This document shows, piece after piece, positions 54,190 to 64,000 of a stretch of 64,000 bases of DNA. The stretch's first letter is position 1, and each line of letters starts with the position of its first letter. The notes beneath the pieces are model-generated. The model made no database searches, had not been told where the DNA came from, and saw only the letters and a program-made list of their open reading frames with translations. Origin of the DNA: Cryptomeria japonica (Eukaryota > Streptophyta > Pinopsida > Cupressales > Cupressaceae); assembly GCF_030272615.1 (NCBI RefSeq), contig NC_081410.1:128145640-128209639 (forward strand). Direction: 5' to 3'. Position numbers and translations under genes: made by a program.

Positions 54190-55537
54190 TGTAGCGTCGT
54201 AAATTGTACGCACTTGCTAGGGTGGTACAATTTCACACCTAGTTTAGCACCCGCCTTGGCGCATTTTGCATTTTGCATTGCATTTCCCCTTTAGCACTTA
54301 ATTAATTAAATTAATTAGGTCTAAGGTTCTATTTTATCATCTCCCATATCATAAAGTTGGGCCCTTTTCATTAAAGTGTGCCCCTTCCATTTTATTCCTC
54401 TAATACATCATTTAATCAAAAACCCTAATTAGGTCCTATTTTGAACTTGGGGGCTTGATTTCGGGGGTCAAAACATCTCGAAATCAGCTGTAACTTCAGG
54501 ATTCTCTCTAAAATTATCATATCCGACGGCCCTGAAAATTTGGTGAAAAGTTGTCGGGACCATGGCGCCCGGAGTGCACATGGTCCCGGACATTTTTCTC
54601 GAAATTTTAGGAGCGCGATCCAATCATAAAATAAAGCTTAACCCCAAGAAATTGGTGGGATATTCAATCTCTAGGTCGACCTAAAGTTGAAATTAAGACC
54701 TAGGGTTTCATATATAAGAGCTCTCTTTCTTCATTTGAAAGGATCTGGAATTTTGGTTTCAAGGACCTTCTATGCAGTGAAAGAGCAGATCTTTGAAGAC
54801 TTCAACAACATTCAACATCCATCCATCAAGCATTCATCAATTTCATTCATCCATTTAGGGCTTTGAAGACAATGAAGAGCAATAGGGGATTACCGACTGA
54901 AGATTGGCTTGTACCCCTCCCTTGGGGTTGGGTATGATTTCATGTTGTTTTCATGTCTTTGCATAAGCCTCATTATATCATTTGTATTCATGCTTTAGAT
55001 CATTTTGCATCTTGATTTGGAGCATTTACATTATCATTTACAAGCAATTAGGGTTTACTTTCTAGGTTGCTCTAGTTTGCTTACTTGCATTTTAGGATCT
55101 TGCACACACACAAGGTCTGCACACACATTACTTTTACAATACAAATTGGCTATTCGTGGAGGTGGAAATCACCAAAGCGGGGGTTTGACTAAGGCAAAAC
55201 CCTATATAGCCGCCCACCATACCCTTTTCAGATATAAGTGCAGGTTTCGGGATTTGGATGACGCCGCAAGTTGCAGATCCGGGAAAAGCAGGCCGGGACA
55301 GCACTTCACACCAAATTTCAGAGTAAAAGACCAGGACAGGGGCGTGGGGCGCCCTGGTCCCTGGGACAGGGGTGCTGGGCGCCCTGGTCCTTCTGTCAGA
55401 CAACAAGTTTTAGCATTTTGACAGCTTTTCAGGTTGCCAAACAATAGTTTTCGGAGCAGTTTCAAGGGCAGAATTAGGACAGTGGCGCCCACGCCCCCGT
55501 CCCGAACATTTCCACTCAGATTTTAACCCCAGGTACA
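54190..55537 (+). mobile_element. S4: solo LTR related to E6
   Basis: 1348 bp, perfect duplication agaat (54185-54189, 55538-55542), TG..CA ends. The start TGTAGCGTCGTAAATTG parallels the E6 start TGTAGCATCCTAAAATTG, giving + orientation. A TATA-like catatataag lies at 54709-54718. Two GGACC..GGTCC-type GC hairpins lie at 54558-54595 and 55331-55395, as in E6. No internal sequence remains. Short Gly/Arg/Pro-rich frames at 55005-55492 are GC-block translations, not genes. Confidence 0.85.
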
Positions 55538-55609
55538 AGAATAAGTAGCCCCCCTCAATGTAAAACCTGCACAATGGTAGAAGCTAGAAGCTGAATGAAG
55601 AAATTGCTC

Positions 55610-56360
55610 TACAAACGTCAAGCAACGTTCCTCCCCTTGGGAAGAAACAAAACCAAAGGTGTATCCATGAAATCTCCCCAATCACAAAGGGAAGATGTAG
55701 GGAAAAAACTCAAGATATGTGGAGTCTTTGAAAACTGGTCAAGTGTCCCCATGTCAATGCAAAAAGTTGCCCCCTCCAAATCAAGTGTAATGGTCCACAC
55801 TGCTAAAAAAGGCACTCCAAGATCTAGTGGAGATGAATGTATAACAAGTTCCAAAGACTCAAATGTCTCCTCTAAGGATAAAGAGACCTCCTCCAAATGT
55901 TGTACATAAGAATCGACAATCAAGTCAACCTCGAAAGAATGATCATGTAGAGAATGAACAAGAGGGTTAGAGTGTTCCCTCTCAAAAATCAAAGAAGGAT
56001 AATCTTTATCAAAGAGAAGATGAATATCATCAATGATGTCTCCCAAATATGAAATGTAGGACTCCACAAACAAACCTGCAATGTCTGTCAAGTAGTCATC
56101 CCAAAAAACTGAAGTTGGAAGACAAGATATATCCTACTGCACTGAATCACAAGAAGGCACAACTGTAGCATCATCGGCATCATCAAGTGCAATAGGTGAT
56201 GTGATATCAAGAGGAGGAGATGAAATGCTAGTCTCAAGAATGGGGTCACATGTGAGAATCCCCAAGCTCAAGTAATAAAAATTCTCCTCATTATCTGAAT
56301 TATCACAAGTGTGATCAACATATGAAAAATCATCATCATCAAAAGGACCAAAATGTGAAA
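55610..56360 (-). pseudogene. E3 acidic ORF after protease
   Basis: On the - strand, protease runs without a clear break into LYSFSHFGPFDDDDFSYVDH and, in a 157-codon open frame (56091-55618), DDIHLLFDKDYPSLIFEREH, SFEVDLIVDSYVQHLEEVSL and LGVPFLAVWTITLDLEGATF. This replaces the integrase-RT region. Composition is acidic (Asp/Glu, Leu). No known motif. It may be an element-specific protein or a former spacer. One stop (near 56135) is visible upstream. Confidence 0.5.
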
Positions 56361-56370
56361 ACGAGTATAA

Positions 56371-57685
56371 TCAAGATGCATAATCCACCACCCCAGTTGC
56401 AAGGATAGTTCTACTCTCCAAGTCTCTAATGATAACTGAATCAAGTGTGAACTCCATAGTTCTTTTTGTTTCCCCATTAGTGATCTGATAGATAGAAAAA
56501 AGATTATTTGTTAGATAAGGTACACACAACACATCATTGAAGGAGTTATCCCCAAAGGCAATAGATCTTTTCTCGATCACATTCATGTAAGTATGATTGC
56601 CCTTCAAAATTGATGGCATGTGGCAACACTCAAATGAAGAGAACATAGACTGCGAAGATTCCATATGATGAAAATCCCCTTAATCTAGAAGTTATCTCCC
56701 TGAATCATGACTTGTAGTAGCACGAAAAGCTTGTCCTTTATGTGTCGAAGAAGCATGATTCTTTCCCTTATCAATTTCCTTTTCTTTGGAGGATGAAGGA
56801 GAAGGTGAAGTAGACATTCTAGAAGGTAAATTGGTTTTGTTCTTCTCAAGAAGATGCTTCAACTCATCAATATCCTTCTTGTAACAATAGTGTTCTTCAT
56901 ATCCCGACTTCTTGCAATATGCACAAAAATACCTTTCCTTAGATGATTTCCTCTTAGGTGAGGGTGAGGGTTTAGAAACACTTTGTTGTAGAGAGGGTGA
57001 TTGTGTTTTCTCTTGTTGTGGCTTTGGCTTAGAGTGATTTTGCTCCTTGTTGGAGCCCTTTCCTTGATTCCCTTGATTAGCTACCAAAGCCATGGACTTT
57101 GAAGACTTGAGAATCCCCATTTACCTCAACTTATCTTTCTCAAGAATCAACAATTATGTCAATGTAGCAAAAGATGGTGCCTGGTATGAACTGCTTGTCA
57201 ATCTTTGAGTATGGAAGCTAGAGACAAAGGCTACATATTCAAATGCAAGCTTGTGCATCAAATTGAAAACCAATTGATCATCATCCTTGTTTATATCACA
57301 CACCATAAGTTGTGCTCCAATCTCATTAACTTTGGTTACATAATCCTCAATGGAATCAAAACTCTTGGGATCAAGGCAAGAGAGTTCACTATCAAGCATA
57401 TACCCTAACCTTATCAACTTTTCCATACAAAGAAGCAAATTTGTCCCAAGCCTCGTTAACTGTTTTACATTTTTCAATATGGAAGATGAGATCTTTTGAA
57501 ACATATTTCCTTAAAGTGTCAATATCCATAGAGTTTATAACAAGCCAATCAACTTGATCATTAGGATCAGCCTTAGGATCTTCGGGTGTTGTTATTGTTC
57601 CATCAACATATTGTATTAAACCTTTTTCCATTAACTTGCTCCAAGCATCAATTTTCCAAGAAGCATAGTTATGTGCAGTTAACAA
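56371..57685 (-). pseudogene. gag: E3 gag and protease, broken
   Basis: Gag: MLTAHNYASWKIDAWSKLME, DPNDQVDWLVINSMDIDTLR, YVTKVNEIGAQLMVCDINKD, all typical copia gag blocks. The zinc knuckle reads CAYCKKSGYEEHYC, with Tyr in place of the ligand His. Protease: FHHMESSQSMFSSFE with a stop in the D-S-G position, then DVLCVPYLTNNLFSIYQITN. The product could not process itself. Confidence 0.82.
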
Positions 57686-57749
57686 AGATAACTAGGCGAA
57701 CCTATGATGAAACAAAATAGCACAAGATAAAAAGACAAGAGCACAAGAG

Positions 57750-57762
57750 AGACCCCCCCCCC

Positions 57763-57842
<80 letters not shown>
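57750..57842. repeat. Compound microsatellite C14-(TA)n-(GAT)n
   Basis: A run of C (57750-57763), then about 18 TA (57765-57800), then about 14 GAT/ATG units to 57842, all in the E3 leader just before gag. The Ser-rich - strand frame across it is an artefact. Confidence 0.95.
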
Positions 57843-57844
<2 letters not shown>

Positions 57845-59586
57845 GGGCACTTTATAAGTAGTGTGTGTACAATAGGCCACTTGCAATCAATGGTAAAGTG
57901 GACTTCTGATTTTGTTTTACAATTGCCACAATTAGGCTCTTATAGAGTCAAATAAAAAATATAAATGATCTCCAAGCAATTACAAGTACCAAATAAGCCA
58001 AAATATCACCAAATGATGAAAGTACAACATCTACTCAAAATCACTACAAACTGATAGCAGATTATGAAAGTAGACAAAAAATTATGTATTTAAAACAAAA
58101 TGACACCTGAAAAGGAGGTCATATGAGCCCAAACAAAGCCTTTGAAGTTGCCAAAATGAGGATTGGACAAGTACAGTCACCAAAAACTAAATTTAAAAAA
58201 AAATCTGTCCACCAAAATCAGAAAATAACACCACCATGTGAAAGTACACAAAAAATTAGCCCAAATCAAAAAACAATTGCACCAAAAAACAAACCCGTAT
58301 GACTAAGATATGAATGTTTGAAGTTTGCCTCCAAAATGAAAATTGCCAATGAAGAGGAGGTGACCAAAATGAGGTTGACCTGATGATGTCATCAGAAAAT
58401 ATACTGTAACATATTCCTTGTGGGAATTAAAAAATTCTCTTCATTTTCCAAAAGTTTCATTTTTCTCAAAGGAAATCTTTGAAGAAAAGTTTGTTTGTTT
58501 TTTCTAAAGAAAATATGTGGGGGCCACATGGGACCTCACCCACACCCCTTAAAAAATTGAAATCTTCAAACTTTCTTACGTAGGGAAATAATAACCTGTA
58601 AAATAGAATTGTTTGCCAAACAAATGGCTCAACAAAAGATCTGCCCCCTCTGCAATAAGCTAATCAACTTAATAAAGCCTCCCATAAAGGTCAATCAAAT
58701 TAGTCAATCTTGATACAAATAATGACTACCCAACTCAAATACCAAGCATACTCATGACACAACTGATTGATGGAAATAGATCAAACCAACAAATCAATTC
58801 TATACAGAAATGGATTGTCCAATCTATCAATTATAAAAGATTGGAGCCAATGCAAATGACAACAAAGTCGATATCACCTCCAACAAATACAAAGCCAACT
58901 ACAAAGGAATCACAACTCTTCAAATGTCACCTATGACTGAAGAGAGGGATCAATTTTCCAACTTAGAAGAAATTTTGTGCCTTGGAGATTATGAAGTCGA
59001 TCAAGAATGGATGTGCCCAGTAAAGCCAACCAAATAATTGTTGATGCCACTGTGAAAAATAGCTCAGACAGATCAAAAATAAAGACTGTTAAACACAAAA
59101 TGAATTTGTCAATGTAGATACGAATCAATGGAGATCCACACCAATAGACCCGAATCACTGTAAATACACAAATTTGCAAAAATAATTGCCAACCATGTGT
59201 AAACTGTGCAGATCGAACAATGAGCAAATCTAACAAACTGTGTCCAAATCACCCATAATACATAATATTGCCCAAAATAATAAATTTTGCTCAAATCTTA
59301 TAAAATTTGCAGAAAATGAAATATGACAGAAACACAAATTCTGCAAGCTACTTTTGGGAAGGGGCCAAATGACCCTCCAACTAATTTCTTTTTGCTTATC
59401 AAACAATTTTACCCAGAATATAGGCATATTTGTAGTCAAAATTTATGGAAATGGCCACTTGGATGCAATGTTGAGGTCGGATTTGGTCTAGGACACCTCC
59501 GTAATATGTTGCTCCTTAGATATGCCTCTTGACCTCCTTAAAAAACACAATAAAATATCTCCAAAGGCTATGCAATGGCGCTCCAA
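57843..59586 (-). other. E3 leader
   Basis: Untranslated, A+T rich. It aligns in blocks with the E2 leader: 'gcactttata..tagtg.gtgtacaat' at 57847 and 60360, and 'tttgtagtcaaaatttatggaaatg' at 59431 and 62392. No gene is supported. Confidence 0.6.
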
Positions 59587-59600
59587 CCACTCTAATGCCA
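59587..59600 (-). other. E3 primer-binding site (degenerate)
   Basis: On the - strand TGGCATTAGAGTGG directly follows the LTR end. It differs from TGGTATCAGAGC at two of twelve positions. Confidence 0.6.
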
Positions 59601-60092
59601 TGTGAGATTATGCTTGAAGAAACCAAGATCTAGAGTCCAATTGATAACACAATAAGAGAGACAAATAGATTGATAAGAATAAATTGCATTCAAATCAAGA
59701 TGCAAAATACTGATCAACTGGATCATCAAAAATTGCATACAATGTAGATGAGCTTGCTTATAAAGGCAAGGCTAAGAGACAAGAGAGCACACAAAGATGA
59801 CATGTGGCTCAATGAGATGCAAGGGTAGGTAAGGGTAAGTAGGAAAAATAGTAAAATATTTCACATGAGGTGGATCACCTACCGAAGGTGGAATTATCAT
59901 CCCAAAATAAGTGGATATGATAAAGTAACAACAATATCACACCATAAAAAGTGGAATTTCTCCTACATACACACTCCCAATGTATGCACATCCCTAAGTG
60001 TCTAATATGCAAACTATGATGTTATGCATTTACCTAAGACAACTTAAGTAAGGTGTAATTATATGTTATATGAATAAATAATTACACCAACA
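59601..60092 (-). mobile_element. E3 5' LTR
   Basis: 492 bp, - strand start TGTTGGTGTAATTATTTATT, end ..ATAATCTCACA, homologous to 53410-53899. Confidence 0.85.
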
Positions 60093-60219
60093 ATTGCTTC
60101 AACAATTCCATTCAATGTAATATTTGAGTTATTCCTTTTTCTATTAATTTACTCCAACCTTTAATTTTCCATTATGCATAATTATGTGGAGTTAGAAGTG
60201 GAAATTTAGGAGAACCCAT
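60093..60219 (-). pseudogene. gag: E2 gag, N-terminal part
   Basis: It starts at an ATG at 60219 (MGSPKFPLLTPHNYA), followed by a stop and WKIKGWSKLIEKGITQIL, matching the E3 gag start LTAHNYASWKIDAWSKLMEK. It is cut by E3 and resumes at 53409. Confidence 0.7.
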
Positions 60220-62551
60220 AACTAAAAATGAAAGAGCACAATAGATAGAGAGAGGCACAATCACACAAGATACCCCCTCAATTCACTCAGTCAAAGACCC
60301 CCCCTCCCCCCCCCCTCCAAAAAAAAAAAAAGATAGAAAGAAAGAAAGAAAGATGTTTTGGCACTTTATACTTAGTGCGTGTACAATGGGATACTTGCAA
60401 ACCAATAAAAAAAGGACTTTCGATTCAATAATTACAACTACCTCAAATAGGCCAGGACAAACTCAATTCATTGATGCCAAAGACCTAACTGAAATCTAGG
60501 CATTATATATGTTAAAATAGACCAAAAAAGATCGGGTTTTGAAGGTGGTATTTCTACTCTCAATGATGAAAAAATGATAGCACCACAAAAAAGTAGACAA
60601 AAATTATGCACTTAAAAAAAACACCTAAAAATGAGACCGTATGAGCGTAAACGAAGTTACAAAAATGAGGATTGGATAGGTACAGATGTGAAAAACTCGA
60701 TTTAAAAAAAAAAAATGTCCACAGAATTCAGAAAATAACTAGACCATTGCGGAGTACACAAAAAATTAGCCCAAATTAAAAAAAAAAATCTCAAAAAAAA
60801 AACCTCAAAATGAGCACGTTATGAGCCTTCAAAGTTAGACTATGAAATCAAAAAATCTAATGGTGAAGGGTAGTGAGTTTTCAAAAAATGCTAACATCAT
60901 CAAAACACTAGACTAAATTTGACAGCCAAATAGTCAACACAACAAAAAATCACCCCTACATGGACTGATGACTTGGCAACCCAACGAATCAAAAAACAAC
61001 ATTTGTTTATACAATATGTTGATGTGTCAAAGATGATGTGGCATTATGATTATGTGTTTGACAAATCAAACATGACATGTGTCACTTGCATTGTTGGTCC
61101 CTAGGTGGCATTGACTTTGCTCTATGGCCTAATCGTTGGATGCCATGTGCCTAACTACGTGGCAACTAAAAAACTCGACAAGAAATTTCTACAGGAGTGT
61201 CATGAGAAAGGAAAGTCGTGTGGGGACTGACGATTGTCACAGTGTTTCCAGATTTATGTTGGTTTCCTAGAGACTGCCAATTTTAATGAGTAATTGCAAT
61301 GATCATCCATGCAATTATGCAGGTGCAAAGAAATGCAAGCTTCAAATCATTGCAGATCAAACTTAAGCTACCTAATGCATAAACCCGTGGGCTAACAAAT
61401 ACAGTGTCATCCATCAATGAAGATACATATTTAGACAAAAATAGAGGTATCATCAACTGACTAATCATATAAAATAGACTTTGCAAGAGGAAATCGAGCC
61501 TTCCCAATGGCCAAGAATGTTATGGGTCATCAAGACAAGTTTGGTCTATCCAAGATTGAATACTTGTCACCAAAAAATTATGACTCTGACCAAAGACCAA
61601 TGTGGGTCGACAATGATTAAACCAACACTTGCACTATGATGGAGACTAGAAGCCAATTATAAAGGTAAATATAGCTAATTCCACAATGAACCATTATTCT
61701 ATGACAAATCAAAATGCTCAAACCCTTGATGTCGATCAAACAATGAACCAAATCTAGGTTGATCATGTGAAGTGTTGGGCAATTACAAAGTGCAACCTCT
61801 ATCAAAAGATTATGCCATTGCAACCACATGAACCTCTACACAAGTAGCAAAATAAGGACTTTCCTACTTGCAAAAATGGTACGGCTAATGACATATCACA
61901 CCATCAACGATTGATGCAAAGGTACACAACTAGAGGTAATGCACACTTAGATCACCTTGCAAAGATGAAGGCACCATAGGTGAGTGTTCAACATTTGCAA
62001 CATACAACTAGTTGATTAAATTGTCCAAGCCAACCATGGGAACCACAAATTTGAGCATACAACTTGTCTACCATAGATTCCACACTAAAGAAGGCATGGG
62101 TACACTAGAGATCAAGCAACACAATCCTGCAGAATTGGATATATAGGCTAACAAAGAATAGAGATAAATAAAGCCTATAGGAAACAATCCATTGACCACA
62201 CACAATTATTTTCACCCAAATACAATAAATTGATGCCTAAAATAATAGGGTGTCTAGACCTAATAATTTTTTTGCAAAAAATAAATGAATGACATAATAC
62301 AAAATTTTGTGATTGGATGCTTGAGAGAGGCCAAAAAGCCTTCCAACTAATTTTTTTGCTACATAAACAATTTTACCTAAACATAGGAAAATTTGTAGTC
62401 AAAATTTATGGAAATGACTTTCTGAATATGGTGGTGGAGTCATAATTGGTATAGGACACTCCTAAAATGCACTTCACCCCAAATCTTCCAATATGTCTAC
62501 CTTCAACTACACAAAAATATCTCCAAGAATACTACCCAGTGACACCCTATA
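60220..62551 (-). other. E2 leader with microsatellite
   Basis: Long untranslated leader. C runs and an A13-(GAAA)n tract lie at 60297-60353, in the same position relative to gag as the E3 compound microsatellite. No ORF of note; short frames at 61283-61829 show no motif. Confidence 0.55.
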
Positions 62552-62564
62552 GGCTTTGATACCA
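62552..62564 (-). other. E2 primer-binding site
   Basis: On the - strand TGGTATCAAAGCC directly follows the LTR CA. It matches TGGTATCAGAGC with one change. Confidence 0.8.
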
Positions 62565-62996
62565 TGTTAGAATTGGCCATGGAGATAGCCGCCCAAGATC
62601 TAGAGTCGTATTGAATGACACAATAATAAGAGAGAACAATAGAGACAAGAACAAATTGTATTCTCATCAAGATGCAAATAGTTGAATCAAAGTGAATAAG
62701 GGACTCCCTTGTATATATAGCCAAGGTGAGTGAATGAGATAATGAAGTGTGTGTCTCATGACATGATAAGGGAGTGAAAAGCTATCATCCCACCTAAAGT
62801 GAAAAAGTGATAGTGTGATAAAACCACAAAAGGTGGAGAAGTGCATCCACTGTAAGTGGATACGATACACTAATAACATGATATGTCCACCTAAAAAGGG
62901 AACGCTCCAACTACTCCTTTGAAATTCCCTAAGTAAGCTTAAGTAAAGTGTAATTATATAATAGGAGATAAATAAAATAAATCAATGACACTAACA
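62565..62996 (-). mobile_element. E2 5' LTR
   Basis: 432 bp, - strand start TGTTAGTGTCATTG, end GGCCAATTCTAACA, homologous to 8306-8698. The duplication atatg follows at 62997. Confidence 0.83.
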
Positions 62997-63001
62997 ATAT
63001 G

Positions 63002-63572
63002 ATTATCAAAGACCTTCATCATCCTACTTTTATTATGGTTACTGGGAGTGTTGATCTTGCATCCCGATTATACCACTTTGATGATTTTGAGAGTCTAACT
63101 CTTGTTGGTTATTCCTTCATAGCTCATAAAAATTCAATGAGTAAGATTTTGCATGAACATTTTGGTCATGTTAACTATAGGTATCCACAACAAATGAGTA
63201 TTCAATATTTGGTGCTTCGCCTACCTCATATTTCTTGAATTGATGGTGTTTGTTGAGGTTGTGTGATATTAAAGCATCACAAGGATTCATTTCCTTCAAG
63301 TAGAGCCCACCATGCTAAGGCACCCTTGGATTTAGTTCATAGTGCCCCCGTGTCCTTTCCAACTCCATATTTTTTTGGGGCCAAGTATGTGCTCACATTC
63401 ATTCATGACTTCTCTAGGCATACATGGGTGTACTTTCTTAAGTACAAGAGTGATGTCTTTGATTTATTCAAGAGGTACAAGTAATTTGTGGAGAAGCAAT
63501 CTAGTCTTTCTATTAGGTAGGTATGCATAGATAATGGGGAGAGTATGTCAATCAGGTATTAGAGGACTTTTG
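63002..63572 (+). pseudogene. pol: E1 protease end, pre-integrase and integrase
   Basis: Continues the frame cut at 8305: IIKDLHHPTFIMVTGSVDLA and SRLYHFDDF. Pre-integrase: MSKILHEHFGHVNYRYPQQM with a degraded Cys pair. Integrase start: LDLVHSAPVSFP, KYVLTFIHDFSRHTWVYFLK, VFDLFKRYK, and DNGESMS. The first catalytic Asp region reads IHD for IDD. Stops at 63237, 63255, 63481 and 63517. LTR S5 interrupts it at 63573. Confidence 0.8.
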
Positions 63573-64000
63573 TGTTAGTCCCAACCGGTGCTGAGAGGGA
63601 AGGGGTGAATCAACACTTTACCAGTTTTACAAAATTAAAACCTTTTAACTCAAGACTGCACTAACTTAATATTCATCAATATAAACAGTTATTGCATAAG
63701 AACATGCATGCATGAAAAGATACACAGTAACACCAAGATTTATCTTGTGGAAACCCAAATGGGAGAAAACCACGGTGTGAGTAGAGACTCATAAAATTTG
63801 AACTCTTCTGGAGTACGCCTGGTGAGGAGTCATCCCTGTTAGCAGATTACAAAGACATTGTTAGGTGCCACTCGGTTAAGGGATTTTGTTTAAGGCCTGT
63901 TAGTGCCTTTACCCTGTTAGAGGTAGCCTTGTTAAAGATCTTAGGATAATCAATTAAGATGACACTCGGTTAAGATATTTTACAAAGGAAACTGTTAAAG
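63573..64000 (-). mobile_element. S5: LTR, cut by window end
   Basis: Begins TGTTAGTCCCAACC and has gtgctgagaggg..gggtgaatcaac, the - strand form of the copia LTR end. Repeated 'actcggttaag' (63870, 63965) matches 'cttaaccgagt' in N2, so S5 is an inverted relative of N2. The right end is outside the window. Confidence 0.7.

Larger units (their letters stand above)
53410..60092 (-). mobile_element. E3: copia element, gag-protease without pol
   Basis: LTRs 53410-53899 (3') and 59601-60092 (5'), over 490 bp each and closely alike. Primer site at 59587-59600, G-run polypurine tract at 53900-53908. Internal order on the - strand: leader, gag, zinc knuckle, protease, an acidic ORF, solo LTR S4, tail. 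No integrase or RT. It sits inside E2 gag. The expected 5-bp duplication is not visible (ggtgt versus attgc), and comparison with the E3 gag suggests that about 3 bp of target was lost instead. Confidence 0.78.
8306..62996 (-). mobile_element. E2: copia element, 54.7 kb with nested inserts
   Basis: The TSD atatg occurs at 8301-8305 and 62997-63001. The LTRs are 8306-8698 (3') and 62565-62996 (5'), and they share the 'ggagatagcc..cccaagatctagag' and 'gtgataaaaccacaaaaggtgg' blocks. The primer site lies at 62552-62564. Its own internal sequence, read down the - strand, is leader, gag, protease, integrase, RT, RNase H and polypurine tract. That sequence is split by E3, E4, E5 and S2. The host frame of E1 closes exactly across the insertion, which independently supports the boundaries. 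Confidence 0.85.

Noticed and set aside
55005..55492. Overlapping ORFs of 90-138 codons on both strands
   Set aside because: All lie in solo LTR S4 and are translations of its GC blocks.
57692..57886. Ser-rich - strand ORF
   Set aside because: Translated (GAT)n and (TA)n microsatellite.
1..64000. Host gene, tRNA or rRNA
   Set aside because: Every long frame could be tied to a transposable element or an unfamiliar repeat-associated ORF, and no cloverleaf or rRNA-like segment was noticed by eye. tRNAscan-SE and Infernal would settle this.

Overview
This is a retrotransposon-only stretch of a large plant nuclear genome. I see no host gene, tRNA, rRNA or organellar DNA. The evidence is plant Ty1/copia elements with initiator-tRNA-Met primer sites, Ty3-type elements with a CHHC gag knuckle, a plant LINE with an RNase H domain, high A+T, and insertions nested several layers deep. 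A conifer or other gymnosperm is plausible, but the sequence alone does not prove it.

Target-site duplications (TSDs) and resumed reading frames let the layers be separated. Names used here: E1 = copia, + strand, from 4291 to beyond the window; its protease frame stops at 8305 and resumes in frame at 63002. E2 = copia, - strand, 8306-62996 (TSD atatg), the insert that splits E1. E2 is cut by S2 (LTR, 10496-11401), E5 (Ty3-type, -, 12477-36596, TSD atgag), E4 (Sirevirus-like copia, +, 37254-52819, TSD gtgct/gtgtt) and E3 (copia, -, 53410-60092). Inside E5 lie E7 (a - strand LTR-element ORF of unknown function, 14828-26258, with an upstream palindrome array), E6 (Ty3-type, +, 15042-22864, TSD caaat, inserted in the E7 frame) and a LINE (+, 30093-33238, 17-bp TSD) that itself holds LTR S3 (30613-31974, TSD aggat). 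Inside E4 lie N1 (pol-less element, 40450-47313) and N2 (deletion derivative, 47865-49364, TSD agttg). Inside E3 lies solo LTR S4 (54190-55537, TSD agaat). E1 also holds solo LTR S1 (7349-8162, TSD gttgg) and LTR S5 (63573 to the window end).

Left of E1 are an A+T-rich gene-free stretch (1-940), a retroposed - strand ORF of unknown function with a 17-bp TSD (958-3000) and a degenerate 36-37-bp minisatellite (3128-4290).

Only one long ORF is intact: the 1147-codon gag/protease-like ORF of E6, which has no reverse transcriptase, RNase H or integrase. Several elements here (E6, N1, E3, probably E7) carry LTRs and gag-like or unfamiliar ORFs but no pol, so they probably depended on enzymes made elsewhere. 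The most unusual signal is a two-cluster array of at least 17 palindromes centred on TTTAAA at 26429-27532. They are spaced about 47 bp apart, and their outer arms change from unit to unit but stay self-complementary.
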